The notes below the pieces were generated by a model. That model ran no database searches. It had not been told where the DNA came from and saw nothing but the letters and a program-made list of their open reading frames with translations. Below are positions 53,878 through 63,056 of a stretch of DNA of 64,000 nucleotides, one piece after another. Within the stretch, counting starts at the first letter, position 1. Every line of letters begins with the position of its first letter. The position numbers and the translations under genes are program-made. Source of the stretch: Pseudomonas sp. MH9.2 (GTDB taxonomy: Bacteria > Pseudomonadota > Gammaproteobacteria > Pseudomonadales > Pseudomonadaceae); assembly GCF_034353875.1 (NCBI RefSeq), contig NZ_CP133784.1, forward strand, positions 4,306,501-4,370,500. The letters are read 5' to 3'.

Positions 53878-54987
53878 ATGAAGTATTTCAAACTACCGGA
53901 CCTGGGCGAAGGTTTACAGGAAGCCGAGATTGTCCGATGGCACGTCGCGGCCGGTGAAACGGTCAAGACCGATCAGTTGCTCGTGTCGGTGGAAACCGCC
54001 AAAGCTATTGTTGATATTCCTGCGCCGTACGATGGCATCGTGGCGAAAACCTATGGCGGTGAGGGTGACATCCTGCACGTGGGTGAGCCGCTGATGGCGT
54101 ATGAAGGGGAGGGTGATGCCGGCACGGTGGTTGGGCGTCTTGAAGGCGGTGGCAACAGTCAGGACGATCAGTTTTTTATTGGTGCGGCGCCGTCGACTCG
54201 CGAACACATGGCCTCCCGCGCCACGCCTGTGGTGCGCCAGTTGGCCCGACAGCTTGGCGTTGATCTCAGTGCCGTGAGTGGCTCTGGCCGCGATGGCTTG
54301 ATCACCCGCGCCGATGTCGAAGGTGCGGCACAGGTGGAACGCGATAAATTTGGCGGGGAAAAACTGCACGGTGTGCGTCGCAGCATGGCGCTGAACATGG
54401 CCCGCTCCCACGCTGAAGTGGTGCCGGTGACGATTTTTGCTGACGCTGATTTGCACCGCTGGGGGCACGCCCGCGACCCCTTGATTCGTTTGGGCCAAGC
54501 TTTGGTGGCTGCGTGCAAGGTAGAGCCTGTACTCAACAGTGGGTTCGAGGGTAAATCCTTATCGATCAAGCAGCATGAAACGCTCGACCTGGGAATCGCC
54601 ATTGATACGCCTGACGGCTTGTTCGTGCCGGTGTTGCGCAATGTTGGCAACCGTACAGCCGAGGATTTGAAAAAGGGCATGGACCGACTGCGGGCTGACG
54701 TCAAAGCGCGCTCGATTCCGCCCAAAGAAATGATGGGCGCCACCCTGACCCTGTCCAATTTCGGCACCTTGTTCGGGCGTTACGCCAATCCGGTGGTCAT
54801 CCCGCCACAAGTGGCTATCCTCGGTGCTGGCGGCATTCGTGACGAGCCGGTTGCGGTAAACGGCAATGTGGTGGTGCATCCAATATTGCCGCTGTCATTG
54901 ACCTTCGACCATCGCGCCGTGACCGGCGGCGAAGCGGCGCGGTTCTTCAAAGCGTTGGTGATAGCGCTGGAAAAACCGGAGGGGTGA
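53878..54987 (+). CDS. Dihydrolipoamide acyltransferase, E2 component
   Basis: 369 residues. One lipoyl domain (about 1-76) with the lipoylated lysine in VETAKAIVD (Lys43) in place of the common ETDKA. A peripheral-subunit-binding domain (about 110-145) reads TPVVRQLARQLGVDLSAVSG. The catalytic domain (about 155-369) ends with FDHRAVTGGEAARF: the His-Arg is kept but the usual Asp-Gly (HRxxDG) is Thr-Gly, a variant I know from other E2s of this small class. GGAG precedes the ATG. No E3 gene follows, so the complex must borrow lipoamide dehydrogenase. Confidence 0.92.
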   Translation: MKYFKLPDLGEGLQEAEIVRWHVAAGETVKTDQLLVSVETAKAIVDIPAPYDGIVAKTYGGEGDILHVGEPLMAYEGEGDAGTVVGRLEGGGNSQDDQFFIGAAPSTREHMASRATPVVRQLARQLGVDLSAVSGSGRDGLITRADVEGAAQVERDKFGGEKLHGVRRSMALNMARSHAEVVPVTIFADADLHRWGHARDPLIRLGQALVAACKVEPVLNSGFEGKSLSIKQHETLDLGIAIDTPDGLFVPVLRNVGNRTAEDLKKGMDRLRADVKARSIPPKEMMGATLTLSNFGTLFGRYANPVVIPPQVAILGAGGIRDEPVAVNGNVVVHPILPLSLTFDHRAVTGGEAARFFKALVIALEKPEG

Positions 54988-55021
54988 TTGACCGCGGCGT
55001 GCCGAACACACCGCATCAACG

Positions 55022-55285
55022 TCATTCTTCCAACGGCGCACTGAGCAGTTCGGACAGTGCGTCCGGCTGGTTCTTGAAGGCCTTGGCGAAAATATCACGA
55101 TTTTTCGCCATGTAAATCCCGGCTTCTTCCACTTGTGACTCCGTCAACGACGGCACTGCTCTTTGCAATACTTCGGCGAGCAACTCGGCCAGCTCAAGCA
55201 TTTTGTCATGACGATCAGCTTCGGCTTTATCCATGAACAAACGCTCCAGATCTCGGCTGCTGCGGTATACCACTTCGACGGCCAT
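55022..55285 (-). CDS. YebG family protein (SOS-regulated)
   Basis: 87 residues. It begins MAVEVVYRSSRDLERLFMDK, then AEADRHDKMLELAELLAEVL, matching E. coli YebG (MAVEVKY...KEADAYDKMLDTADLL). YebG is induced by DNA damage; its role is unknown. A perfect LexA box lies 45 bases upstream of the start codon (55330-55345), strong support for SOS control. The coding region converges with the E2 gene. Confidence 0.9.
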   Translation of the reverse strand: MAVEVVYRSSRDLERLFMDKAEADRHDKMLELAELLAEVLQRAVPSLTESQVEEAGIYMAKNRDIFAKAFKNQPDALSELLSAPLEE

Positions 55286-55649
55286 TCACCACCTCACATG
55301 CCTTTACGATAATGTGTCTTTAGCGACTACTGTATTTTTATACAGCTAAAAGCATAAGCGAACCGATTCGATTTGGATAGTGGCTTTTTTACCTCCCTGC
55401 GCATCGGGGGAGCGTTGAGATGTGTCTTGTGACAAAGAACCACGCTCTCAACCATAGACTTTGGCCCCGATTCTGCTTGGAAAGCTGCTACAAAATGCAG
55501 CACAACGGAAAATAGTCACGTAGGTACTGCATCATCCGATCGAGTTGCCCACAGCGGGTGTCGGGATCTGTTTCAAGAGCAGGCCCACCGATGATTCATA
55601 CGGACAGGGTTAGTCGTTTTTTAACATTGAAAGGTCAGGGGTAAGAATC
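55286..55649. other. Intergenic region between yebG-like gene and psiE
   Basis: About 360 bases holding the LexA box at 55330 and the leader of psiE. No further gene is supported. A PhoB box (CTGTCAT-type direct repeat) before psiE was looked for and not found with confidence. Confidence 0.5.
55330..55345. promoter_or_regulatory. LexA box
   Basis: CTGTATTTTTATACAG matches the gamma-proteobacterial LexA consensus CTGT-N8-ACAG with the AT-rich centre. It is placed before the YebG-type gene on the minus strand. Confidence 0.9.
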
Positions 55650-56138
55650 ATGGAAACCAAATGGGCGGAAAAGCTCCGCGAAAACCTGCATTCCCGAGCG
55701 GAGTCATTCGGCAATCTCTGCGTCGAAGGCTTCCATTTCATGGCGCTGTTCGCGATTGGCGGGATCACTGCCTGGGCTTCTGTGGTTGCTTTTTTGGGGA
55801 TGGTCGAGAAGGGAAACGTCACGGTCGATGACATCTTGTTGCTGTTCATTTACCTGGAATTAGGGGCGATGACAGGGATTTATTTCAAGACCAATCACAT
55901 GCCCGTGCGGTTTCTGATTTACGTCGCCATCACGGCACTCACCCGATTGTTGATTTCGGATGTGTCGCACCATGCGCCACCGGATCTGGGTGTGGTTTAT
56001 CTCTCGGGCGCCATTCTCTTGCTCGCCTTTTCGATTCTGGTCGTGCGATATGCTTCGTCGCAGTTCCCGTCAGCAAAAATCCCTGATCCGCACAGCACTG
56101 TAAAAGGTGCCGTGATTGAAGAGAAAGGGGAGATTTGA
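55650..56138 (+). CDS. psiE: Phosphate-starvation-inducible protein PsiE
   Basis: 162 residues with four hydrophobic segments (about 27-48, 60-80, 88-107, 118-140), matching PsiE. It contains LLFIYLELGAMTGIYFKTNH and MPVRFLIYVAITALTRLLIS, the family signature. It is an inner-membrane protein of unknown function, induced by phosphate limitation in E. coli. CAGGGGTAAG precedes the ATG. Confidence 0.92.
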   Translation: METKWAEKLRENLHSRAESFGNLCVEGFHFMALFAIGGITAWASVVAFLGMVEKGNVTVDDILLLFIYLELGAMTGIYFKTNHMPVRFLIYVAITALTRLLISDVSHHAPPDLGVVYLSGAILLLAFSILVVRYASSQFPSAKIPDPHSTVKGAVIEEKGEI

Positions 56139-56201
56139 CCGGTAAGTTGGCCTGTACGGGGCTGGGTTCAGTCCGGGCACATGACCCAGGCCCGCTCGCG
56201 T

Positions 56202-56531
56202 CTACACGCTGATCCTCAAATGGGGTTGATTGCTCAGCCAGTCTTTGCGCGGCACGTGCAGTTGATTGAGGTTATCGCCGTCGGTCATTGCGGTGAGAAT
56301 CTTCATGGCGCTGTGGCCTTGCTCGATGGCAATGCCGAATTGCACGCTTTCAATCAGGCGGCGCATACGTTTGGGTTCATTGCGCTGTGCGGCACTGATG
56401 AGGCGTTTGGCGACGACACCCGTTTCATTGGACAAGGTCAGCATGATGCTGCCCTCAAGGCTCTGAATGCTCAGGTTGACCCGGTATTGGGGCTGAAAGG
56501 CGTCAGTGATGAGTTGAAAAGGGTTGTCCAT
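56202..56531 (-). CDS. DUF3509 domain-containing protein
   Basis: 109 residues. It starts MDNPFQLITDAFQPQYRVNL and has LTLSNETGVVAKRLISAAQR, typical of DUF3509, a small Pseudomonas-specific family with a beta-hairpin core. Some relatives respond to iron or metal limitation, but no function is set. No signal peptide. It converges with psiE and lies downstream of the HPF-type gene, separated by a strong terminator. Confidence 0.88.
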   Translation of the reverse strand: MDNPFQLITDAFQPQYRVNLSIQSLEGSIMLTLSNETGVVAKRLISAAQRNEPKRMRRLIESVQFGIAIEQGHSAMKILTAMTDGDNLNQLHVPRKDWLSNQPHLRISV

Positions 56532-56620
56532 GGCCTGTTACCTAGTCAAGAAGTCTCCCTAAGTTGACCTGCGGTGGATGGATTAAGTTCGCGAAGCCAG
56601 ATCAATCCGACGCCTTGACG

Positions 56621-56658
56621 AAGAAGGGCGGGCCTGTTTGCACAGGCCCGCCCTTCTT
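56621..56658. terminator. Strong hairpin terminator after the HPF-type gene
   Basis: A 17-bp perfect stem, AAGAAGGGCGGGCCTGT (56621-56637) and its complement (56642-56658), loop TTGC. It lies downstream of the minus-strand gene ending at 56709 and upstream of the DUF3509 gene, so it should isolate the two. Confidence 0.82.
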
Positions 56659-56708
56659 TAAGTGATTGCTCCAATAGCTAGGGTATTGAAATCAATCATG
56701 CTGCCGGA

Positions 56709-57140
56709 TTAGCCGTGCAACACCTCATCCTTTTCGAGTTCTTTTTCCAAAAACTCTTCCTGAAGCAGGGCGTCCGGGTTTTCTGCTCCCTCTTCCAGAT
56801 CACCTTCTGCTACTGGCGCACCGGCACGTTTGTCGCGCAATTTACCGAACAAATGCTCAAGGGCATGCTCGAGTTTTTCCGCCGCGCCTTCCACAGCCCG
56901 ATCCAGCGTATCGGCTTTGTGGGTAACTGAAATCGGTTGGTGTCCTTTTGGACGAGCTTCCATCTGGCAGCGTTTGTCATGCGGGCCTGGCTTCTCGCCA
57001 TTTTCGTCGCGGAGATGGACTTCGACGCGAGTCAGGTCTTCTTCGTAGCGTTCGAGCGTGCTCTCAACGGTGGTACGTACCCACTCCTCCAGTCGGATGC
57101 TGTTTTCGATGTGGTTATCGCAATTGACCTGGATTTGCAT
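56709..57140 (-). CDS. HPF/RaiA family ribosome-associated protein
   Basis: 143 residues. The N-terminal 105 residues have the HPF/RaiA beta-alpha-beta fold: VEVHLRDENGEKPGPHDKRC, then QMEARPKGHQPISVTHKADT and LDRAVEGAAEKLEHALEHLF. The C-terminal tail is very acidic (EGDLEEGAENPD...EKDEVLHG), unlike the short HPF tails, and may be disordered. Members bind the 30S subunit and silence ribosomes in stress. AAGGGA precedes the start. Canonical hpf is usually next to rpoN in pseudomonads, so this is a paralog. Confidence 0.88.
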   Translation of the reverse strand: MQIQVNCDNHIENSIRLEEWVRTTVESTLERYEEDLTRVEVHLRDENGEKPGPHDKRCQMEARPKGHQPISVTHKADTLDRAVEGAAEKLEHALEHLFGKLRDKRAGAPVAEGDLEEGAENPDALLQEEFLEKELEKDEVLHG

Positions 57141-57383
57141 AGATTTTCCCTTACTTAGGCTTGCTCGTATGAGAACTGACGGTTTCGCTCGGGGAGTTCA
57201 AACCATTTGCCTCTCACCTCCAGTGTTGGCGCCGATGAGGAAACAATTCAAGCCCTTTGTGCACAGAAATATTTTGATGTGGGAAAAACCAGGGGTGGCA
57301 GGCCGGGACTCGAGCGTCAGCGACGGGCTTTGGCGCAAGGTCCGTACTGATTTTATGTAGGCGCTGCCGAAAGCGTTGATCCG

Positions 57384-58259
57384 TTACCGGGCAAACGCCA
57401 ACCGATATTCCCCCGGCGTCGCGCCCATTGCCTGGCGAAATCGATTATTGAAGTGACTCGCGCTGGCAAAGCCGCACGCCATGGCAATATCGCCGAACGC
57501 TTGGTTGCCGGTACGCAGCAGGTGCCGGGCATGGGTCAGGCGGCGGGCGAGCAGGTATTGATGGGGCGGCAGACCGAAGCTTTCGCGGAACATGCGGGCG
57601 AAGTGGTATTCGGACAGCGCGCATTGCCCCGCCAGTAGCCCAAGGCTGATGGGGGCTGACAGGTGGTTCTCGATGTAGTCCACCAACTGCCGCCGCAGGT
57701 GCGGAGCCAGGCCGCCTTTGAGGCGCAGACCTTCGCGCTGGCCAACCTGGCTGAGCAGGGCATGGCTGAGCATGTCGTGGGCCAGGCTGCTGGTCAGCAG
57801 GCGCTCGCCGGGTTCGCTCCAGTTGAGCTGGATCAACCGGCGAAAACGCTGCACTTGTTCGGGGTCGTCGATGAAGGTGCTTTCGCGCAGTTGCAGCTCG
57901 CGGGGCTCACGGTCCAGCAGGGTGATGCAGCCCAGCGCGAATTGCTCGGGGCTGATGTACAGGTGTGCAAGACGGATCTCGCCATTGATCACCCACGCGG
58001 ACTCATGTCCGGCGGGCAACACACATAACTTGCCCGGTCCGCCCTTGTCGTTGGGTCGCTCGCGGCGAAAGGTCCCGGTGCCACCCGCGATATAGCAGGA
58101 CAGCGTGTGGTGGCTCGGCGCCTGGTACTCCTGCGCATCATGCCGGTTGTTCCAGAGGGCCGCGACCATGCCGTCACCCAGCCCCGCGCTTTGTTCCAGA
58201 CGAGCGTTGGGCGAGCTGTTCAGGGCTTGAAAGACTTGGATGGTTTCCAGTGGTGGCAT
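57384..58259 (-). CDS. AraC family transcriptional regulator
   Basis: 291 residues. An N-terminal cupin-like sensor (about 1-130; FRRERPNDKGGPGKLCVLPA) and a C-terminal double helix-turn-helix (about 185-290) with LGLLAGQCALSEYHFARMFR, FGLPPHQYLLARRLTHARHL and ACGFASASHFNNRFRQAMGA. It faces the DMT transporter gene across about 130 bases, so control of that gene is likely. The first residues of the frame (MPPLETIQVF) fit related regulators. The inducer is not predictable. Confidence 0.9.
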   Translation of the reverse strand: MPPLETIQVFQALNSSPNARLEQSAGLGDGMVAALWNNRHDAQEYQAPSHHTLSCYIAGGTGTFRRERPNDKGGPGKLCVLPAGHESAWVINGEIRLAHLYISPEQFALGCITLLDREPRELQLRESTFIDDPEQVQRFRRLIQLNWSEPGERLLTSSLAHDMLSHALLSQVGQREGLRLKGGLAPHLRRQLVDYIENHLSAPISLGLLAGQCALSEYHFARMFRESFGLPPHQYLLARRLTHARHLLRTGNQAFGDIAMACGFASASHFNNRFRQAMGATPGEYRLAFAR

Positions 58260-58393
58260 AACTGATTCTCTCCGATTCGCATCCTACTCCGTAGCGCCCG
58301 CGCTGCCAGCCTCCACTCGATTAAATGCGCAAGATTGTGCAAGTCGGCGCTAATGCAAAGCGCCAGACTGAGGCTTCAATCAGGAGCCCGACG

Positions 58394-59308
58394 ATGAACC
58401 TCTCGCTTTATCTACTCACCGTTTTGATCTGGGGCACGACCTGGATCGCTCTGAAACTACAGCTCGGCGTCGTGGCAATTCCGGTGTCGATTGTCTATCG
58501 CTTCGGCTTCGCTGCCCTGGTGTTGTTCGTGATGCTGCTGTTGAGCGGGCGTCTGCAAAAGGTCAATCGGCGCGGGCAATTCATTTGTCTTGCGCAGGGC
58601 CTGTGCCTGTTCTGCGTCAACTTCATGTGCTTCTACACGGCCAGTCAGTGGATCCCAAGCGGCTTGATCGCCGTGGTGTTCTCCACCTCGACGCTGTGGA
58701 ACGCACTGAATGCCCGGATTTTTTTCCGCCAGAAAGTCGCGCGCAATGTGCTCGCCGGGGGGGCGTTGGGACTGATCGGTCTGGCGTGTCTGTTCTGGCC
58801 TGAACTGTCCGGGCGTACGGCCAGTCACGAAACCTTGCTCGGTCTGGGCCTGGCCCTGCTCGGTACGCTGTGCTTCTCCGCCGGTAATCTGTTGTCCAGC
58901 CTGCAACAAAAAGCCGGCTTGCGCCCCCTGACCACCAATGCCTGGGGGATGTTCTACGGTGCGGCGATGCTCAGTGTGTATTGTCTACTCAGCGGTACGC
59001 CCTTCAGCTTCGAATGGAACACGCGCTACATCGGCTCGCTGGTGTATCTGGTGATTGCCGGCTCGGTCATCGGCTTTACCGCTTACTTGACCCTGGTCGG
59101 ACGCATGGGACCGGAACGCGCGGCGTATTGCACCGTGCTATTCCCGGTGGTCGCGCTGAATATCTCGGCGTTCGTCGAAGGCTACCAATGGACACTGCCC
59201 GCGTTGATGGGGCTGGTGTTGGTGATGCTGGGGAATGTGCTGGTGTTTCGTAAGCCAAAGCAGCCTGCCGTTAACCCTGCCAAGAGCGGCAACGGCAAGC
59301 TGGTTTAA
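58394..59308 (+). CDS. EamA/DMT family transporter
   Basis: 304 residues with ten hydrophobic segments in two EamA repeats (about 1-130 and 150-285). It starts MNLSLYLLTVLIWGTTWIAL and has the repeat signature FFRQKVARNVLAGGALGLIG. Family members export amino acids, nucleosides or drugs. ATG 58394 is used because CAGGAG lies nine bases upstream. Divergent from the AraC regulator. Its end lies 4 bases from the convergent dehydrogenase gene. Confidence 0.92.
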   Translation: MNLSLYLLTVLIWGTTWIALKLQLGVVAIPVSIVYRFGFAALVLFVMLLLSGRLQKVNRRGQFICLAQGLCLFCVNFMCFYTASQWIPSGLIAVVFSTSTLWNALNARIFFRQKVARNVLAGGALGLIGLACLFWPELSGRTASHETLLGLGLALLGTLCFSAGNLLSSLQQKAGLRPLTTNAWGMFYGAAMLSVYCLLSGTPFSFEWNTRYIGSLVYLVIAGSVIGFTAYLTLVGRMGPERAAYCTVLFPVVALNISAFVEGYQWTLPALMGLVLVMLGNVLVFRKPKQPAVNPAKSGNGKLV

Positions 59309-59312
59309 AGAT

Positions 59313-60287
59313 TTAGCCCTTCCACACCTGCGGATTGACCAGATCCTGCGGTCGCTCACCCAGCAACGCACTGCGCAAATTGGCGTAGGCGCGATCGGCC
59401 ATGGCCTGGCGCGTCTCGTGGGTGGCGGAACCGATGTGCGGCAGGGTGACTGCGTTGCTCAACTGGAACAGCGGTGATTCGGCCAGCGGTTCTTTTTCGT
59501 ACACATCCAGACCCGCGCCACGAATAGTGCCCTGCTGCAGGGCTTCGATCAGCGCGGGTTCGTCGACCACCGGGCCGCGAGAGATATTGATCAGGATCGC
59601 ACTGGGCTTCATCAGCGCCAGTTCGCGGGTGCTGATCAGGTGTTTGGTCTTTTCGCTCAATGGCACCACGAGGCAAACGAAGTCGGACTCGGCCAGCAGT
59701 TGATCGAGGCTGCGGTACTGCGCGCCCATTTCCTGTTCCAGCGAGGTCTTGCGACTATTGCCGCTGTACAGGATTGGCATGTTGAAACCGAAATGACCAC
59801 GACGGGCAATGGCAGCGCCGATGTTGCCCATGCCGACGATACCCAGGGTCTTGCCATGCACGTCGGTGCCGAAATGCGAGGCTTCGACCGTGCGTTTCCA
59901 TTGGCCAGCCTTGGTCCAGGCGTCCAGTTCGGTAACGCGTCGGGCGCTGCTCATGAGCAGGGCGAAGGCTAGGTCAGCGGTGCTTTCGGTCAACACATCC
60001 GGGGTGTTGGTGAGCATGATGCCGCGCTCGTTGAAATAGCCCAGCTCGTAATTGTCGTAGCCCACCGAAATGCTCGACACCACTTCCAGCCTGGTGGCAC
60101 TTTGCAGTTGTTCGCGGCCCAGCGTGCGGCCCGCGCCGATCAGGCCGTGGGCGTGCGGCAGCGCGTCGTTGAACTGCGCGTTCATATCGCCAAGCTTGGG
60201 GTTGGGTACGATCACGTTGAAATCTTGCTGCAGGCGCTCGGCCATTTCAGGGGACACGCGGCTGAAGGCAAGTACGGTCTTTTTCAT
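59313..60287 (-). CDS. 2-hydroxyacid dehydrogenase (2-ketogluconate / hydroxypyruvate reductase, GhrB-TkrA type)
   Basis: 324 residues. NAD-binding GIVGMGNIGAAIARRG (about 149-164), substrate-binding SVGYDNYELGYFNERG, the catalytic Arg in NISRGPVVDEPALIEALQ, Glu in GLDVYEKEP and His in LPHIGSATHETR are all present. It reduces 2-ketogluconate, glyoxylate or hydroxypyruvate with NADPH. The sequence is nearest to the TkrA type of pseudomonads. Start at MKKTVLAFSRVS (60287); an upstream extension to 60338 seems non-coding. The rest of the ketogluconate operon is not here. Confidence 0.92.
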   Translation of the reverse strand: MKKTVLAFSRVSPEMAERLQQDFNVIVPNPKLGDMNAQFNDALPHAHGLIGAGRTLGREQLQSATRLEVVSSISVGYDNYELGYFNERGIMLTNTPDVLTESTADLAFALLMSSARRVTELDAWTKAGQWKRTVEASHFGTDVHGKTLGIVGMGNIGAAIARRGHFGFNMPILYSGNSRKTSLEQEMGAQYRSLDQLLAESDFVCLVVPLSEKTKHLISTRELALMKPSAILINISRGPVVDEPALIEALQQGTIRGAGLDVYEKEPLAESPLFQLSNAVTLPHIGSATHETRQAMADRAYANLRSALLGERPQDLVNPQVWKG

Positions 60288-60398
60288 CAGGCAGATACTC
60301 TCGGACGTTCGAATGGTCAGTGCGTAGCACGCTAACATTCTTGCCCGTCCCTGGGCATCTGGTTCTTTCGAGGGGATTCTTCTGCCGAGCGGAACAGG

Positions 60399-61346
60399 TC
60401 AGACGATGTTCATCAAGTCGTGGGTTTTCAAGTCGGCTTCATGTGCGGCCAGAATCTCTGGCAGTGAGCCGCGCAGGTATTCGACCCACGTCCTGATCTT
60501 CGCATCCAGGTACTGACGCGACGGGTAGATGGCGTACAGGTTCAGTTCCTGCGAGCGGTAGTTGGGCAGGACCCGTACCAGCGTGCCGTTGCGCAAACCT
60601 TCGATGGCGGAGTAAATCGGCAGAATCCCCACCCCCATGCCACTGCAGATCGCGGTTTTCATGGCGTCGGCCGAATTGACCAGGAAGGGCGAGGTGACGA
60701 TGGTGACCATCTCCTGACCTTCAGGACCATCAAACAACCACTTCTCCAGCGGAATCACCGGGCTGACCAGGCGCAAGCAGGCGTGGTTGAGCAGGTCTTG
60801 GGGCTTTTGCGCAGCACCGAAGGCTTTGACGTAGGCCGGCGAGGCACAAACGATGCTGTAGGTGATCCCCAGGCGTTGGGAAACGAAACCCGAATCCGGC
60901 AGCTCGCTGGCCAGGACGATGGAGACGTCGTAACCCTCGTTGAGCAGGTCAGGCGCGCGGTTGGCCATGGTCAGGTCGAAGGTCACGTCCGGGTGATGCT
61001 TGCGATAACGGGCGATGGCATCGATAACGTAATGCTGGCCGACGCCGGTCATCGAATGGACTTTCAGCTGTCCGGCCGGGCGAGCGTGAGCGTCACTGGC
61101 TTCAGCTTCGGCTTCTTCGACATACCCGAGGATTTGTTCACAGCGCAGCAGGTAGCGTTTGCCTGCTTCGGTGAGGGCAATCCGTCGAGTGGTGCGATTG
61201 AGCAGTCGGGTTTGCAGGTGCGCTTCAAGATTTGAGACTGCACGCGATACGTTGGCGGTGGTGGTATCGAGCTGTACTGCTGCTGCAGTAAAGCTTCCCG
61301 CTTGCGCCACGCAACTGAAAGCGCGCATGTTTTGCAGGGTATCCAT
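60399..61346 (-). CDS. LysR family transcriptional regulator
   Basis: 315 residues. The helix-turn-helix (about 6-64) reads MRAFSCVAQAGSFTAAAVQL and LEAHLQTRLLNRTTRRIALT. The ligand domain (about 95-295) includes GYDVSIVLASELPDSGFVSQ. It is the CrgA/PA-type LysR subgroup. It faces the outer-membrane efflux gene across 180 bases, the usual layout for a regulator of an efflux operon. AGAGAAC precedes ATG 61346; an in-frame ATG at 61382 is possible but less supported. Confidence 0.9.
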   Translation of the reverse strand: MDTLQNMRAFSCVAQAGSFTAAAVQLDTTTANVSRAVSNLEAHLQTRLLNRTTRRIALTEAGKRYLLRCEQILGYVEEAEAEASDAHARPAGQLKVHSMTGVGQHYVIDAIARYRKHHPDVTFDLTMANRAPDLLNEGYDVSIVLASELPDSGFVSQRLGITYSIVCASPAYVKAFGAAQKPQDLLNHACLRLVSPVIPLEKWLFDGPEGQEMVTIVTSPFLVNSADAMKTAICSGMGVGILPIYSAIEGLRNGTLVRVLPNYRSQELNLYAIYPSRQYLDAKIRTWVEYLRGSLPEILAAHEADLKTHDLMNIV

Positions 61347-61529
61347 TGGCAGTTCTCTGGTGAGATTGGCAAAGTGTGACATGAAGTAACAGTTGCGTGT
61401 GAGTCAGACCAATGGATTATCGCGCGTTTGGTAACAAAGAATCACACTTCCCTCGGCTTATCGCCGCCCGGACTGCCGCCTAGAATCGTTGTCTTCACGC
61501 TATTTCACCTAAGTCGGGAATTCGCAGCT

Positions 61530-63056
61530 GTGCCGCGTCGCATGATCAGAGGGCTTAAGCTCCTCAGTGTTTTGTCTTTATCCCTGGCAATAGGCGGCTG
61601 CATCGGGACTTGGGGGATTGCCCCTCAAGACCACTCCTTGCCGGCCAACACCCTGGCCACGGACGAAGCTATCCAAAATGCTGCCAAAGATGCTCATTGG
61701 CCCGCTGCCCAGTGGTGGCGAGCCTACAGTGATGAGCAACTTGACCGCTGGATCGAGCTTGCCGCCCAAGGCAGCCCGAGCCTTGCGATGGCCGCCGCCC
61801 GCGTACGTCAGGCCAAGGCCATGGCCGGTATCGCCGAGTCCGCCGAGTCGGTGCATGTCAATGGCGACTCTACCCTCAAACGTCATAACTGGCCTACCGA
61901 CCAGTTCTACGGTCCAGGCGCGTTGGCCAATACCAGCACGTGGGACAACAATGCCTCGCTGGGCCTGAGTTACTCCCTCGACCTGTGGGGCCGGGAAAGT
62001 AATACCACCGAACAGGCGCTTGATCTGGCGCACATGACTGCCGCCGAATCACGCCTGGCGCAACTCGAACTGCAGAACAACATCGTCCGTGCCTATATTC
62101 AGCTGTCGTTGAATTACGCGCAGCGCGACATTGTTGAAGCGACGCTGGCCCAACAGCAGCAGATCCTCGATCTGGCGCAACGACGCCTGAGCGGTGGGAT
62201 CGGCACTCATTTCGAAGTCAGCCAGGCCGAAACACCGCTGCCGGAAACCCATCGGCAAATCGATGCGCTGGACGAGGCTATCGACCTGAGTCGCAATCAG
62301 CTCGCGGCGTTGGCAGGTAAGGGCCCAGGGGAGGGCGCGAAGTTACAGCGGCCAACCCTGTCATTGCAGGCCGCATTGAAACTGCCATCGGCATTGCCCG
62401 CTGAACTGCTCGGGCAGCGCCCGGACGTGGTCGCCAGCCGCTGGAGAGTCGCGGCCCAGGCGCGCGGCATCGATGTCGCGCATGCCGGCTTTTACCCTAA
62501 CGTCGATCTGGTCGGCAGCCTCGGCTTCATGGCTACTGGCGGCGGCATGCTGTCGTTCCTCTCCGGCAATAAATTCAACTACAGCGTCGGCCCGGCGATT
62601 ACGTTGCCGATCTTCGACGGCGGGCGTTTGCGTGCAGAGTTGGGTGAAGCGTCGGCCGGGTATGATGTGGCCGTTGCGCAGTACAACCAGACACTGATCA
62701 ATGCGCTCAAAGATATCTCCGACCAATTGATCCGCCGCGCCTCGATGGACAAGCAACAAGTGTTCACCGCTGAGTCGGTGGCGTCGGCGCAGAAGACGTA
62801 TGACATCGCGTTGGTTGCCTATAAGCGCGGTCTGACCGATTATCTGAATGTGCTTAACGCCCAGACCTTATTGTTTCACCAGCAGGAAATTCAGCAGCAG
62901 GTTCAGGCTGCCCGCCTGACCGCTCACGCCGCGTTGGTGGTTGCGCTGGGTGGTGGCTTGTCGGCAGGTGCCGATTCGCCCGACGAGAAGAAAACCGCGC
63001 CCAGCAAACCTCCGGCGGCCCTTGAAGCGCTGGATCACATGATGAGTCGACCATGA
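61530..63056 (+). CDS. Efflux outer-membrane lipoprotein (NodT/OprM family)
   Basis: 508 residues. A lipoprotein signal ends at IGGC (Cys24). Two TolC-like repeats follow: WWRAYSDEQLDRWIELAAQG...SPSLAMAAARVRQAKAMAGI in the first and SLDLWGRESNTTEQALDLAH, then LLGQRPDVVASRWRVAAQAR in the second, typical of trimeric OprM-type channels. GTG 61530 gives the PRRMIRG start seen in relatives; ATG 61542 is an alternative. It overlaps the FUSC gene by 4 bases (ATGA). Together with that permease and probably an HlyD protein outside the window it forms an efflux system. Confidence 0.92.
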   Translation: MPRRMIRGLKLLSVLSLSLAIGGCIGTWGIAPQDHSLPANTLATDEAIQNAAKDAHWPAAQWWRAYSDEQLDRWIELAAQGSPSLAMAAARVRQAKAMAGIAESAESVHVNGDSTLKRHNWPTDQFYGPGALANTSTWDNNASLGLSYSLDLWGRESNTTEQALDLAHMTAAESRLAQLELQNNIVRAYIQLSLNYAQRDIVEATLAQQQQILDLAQRRLSGGIGTHFEVSQAETPLPETHRQIDALDEAIDLSRNQLAALAGKGPGEGAKLQRPTLSLQAALKLPSALPAELLGQRPDVVASRWRVAAQARGIDVAHAGFYPNVDLVGSLGFMATGGGMLSFLSGNKFNYSVGPAITLPIFDGGRLRAELGEASAGYDVAVAQYNQTLINALKDISDQLIRRASMDKQQVFTAESVASAQKTYDIALVAYKRGLTDYLNVLNAQTLLFHQQEIQQQVQAARLTAHAALVVALGGGLSAGADSPDEKKTAPSKPPAALEALDHMMSRP

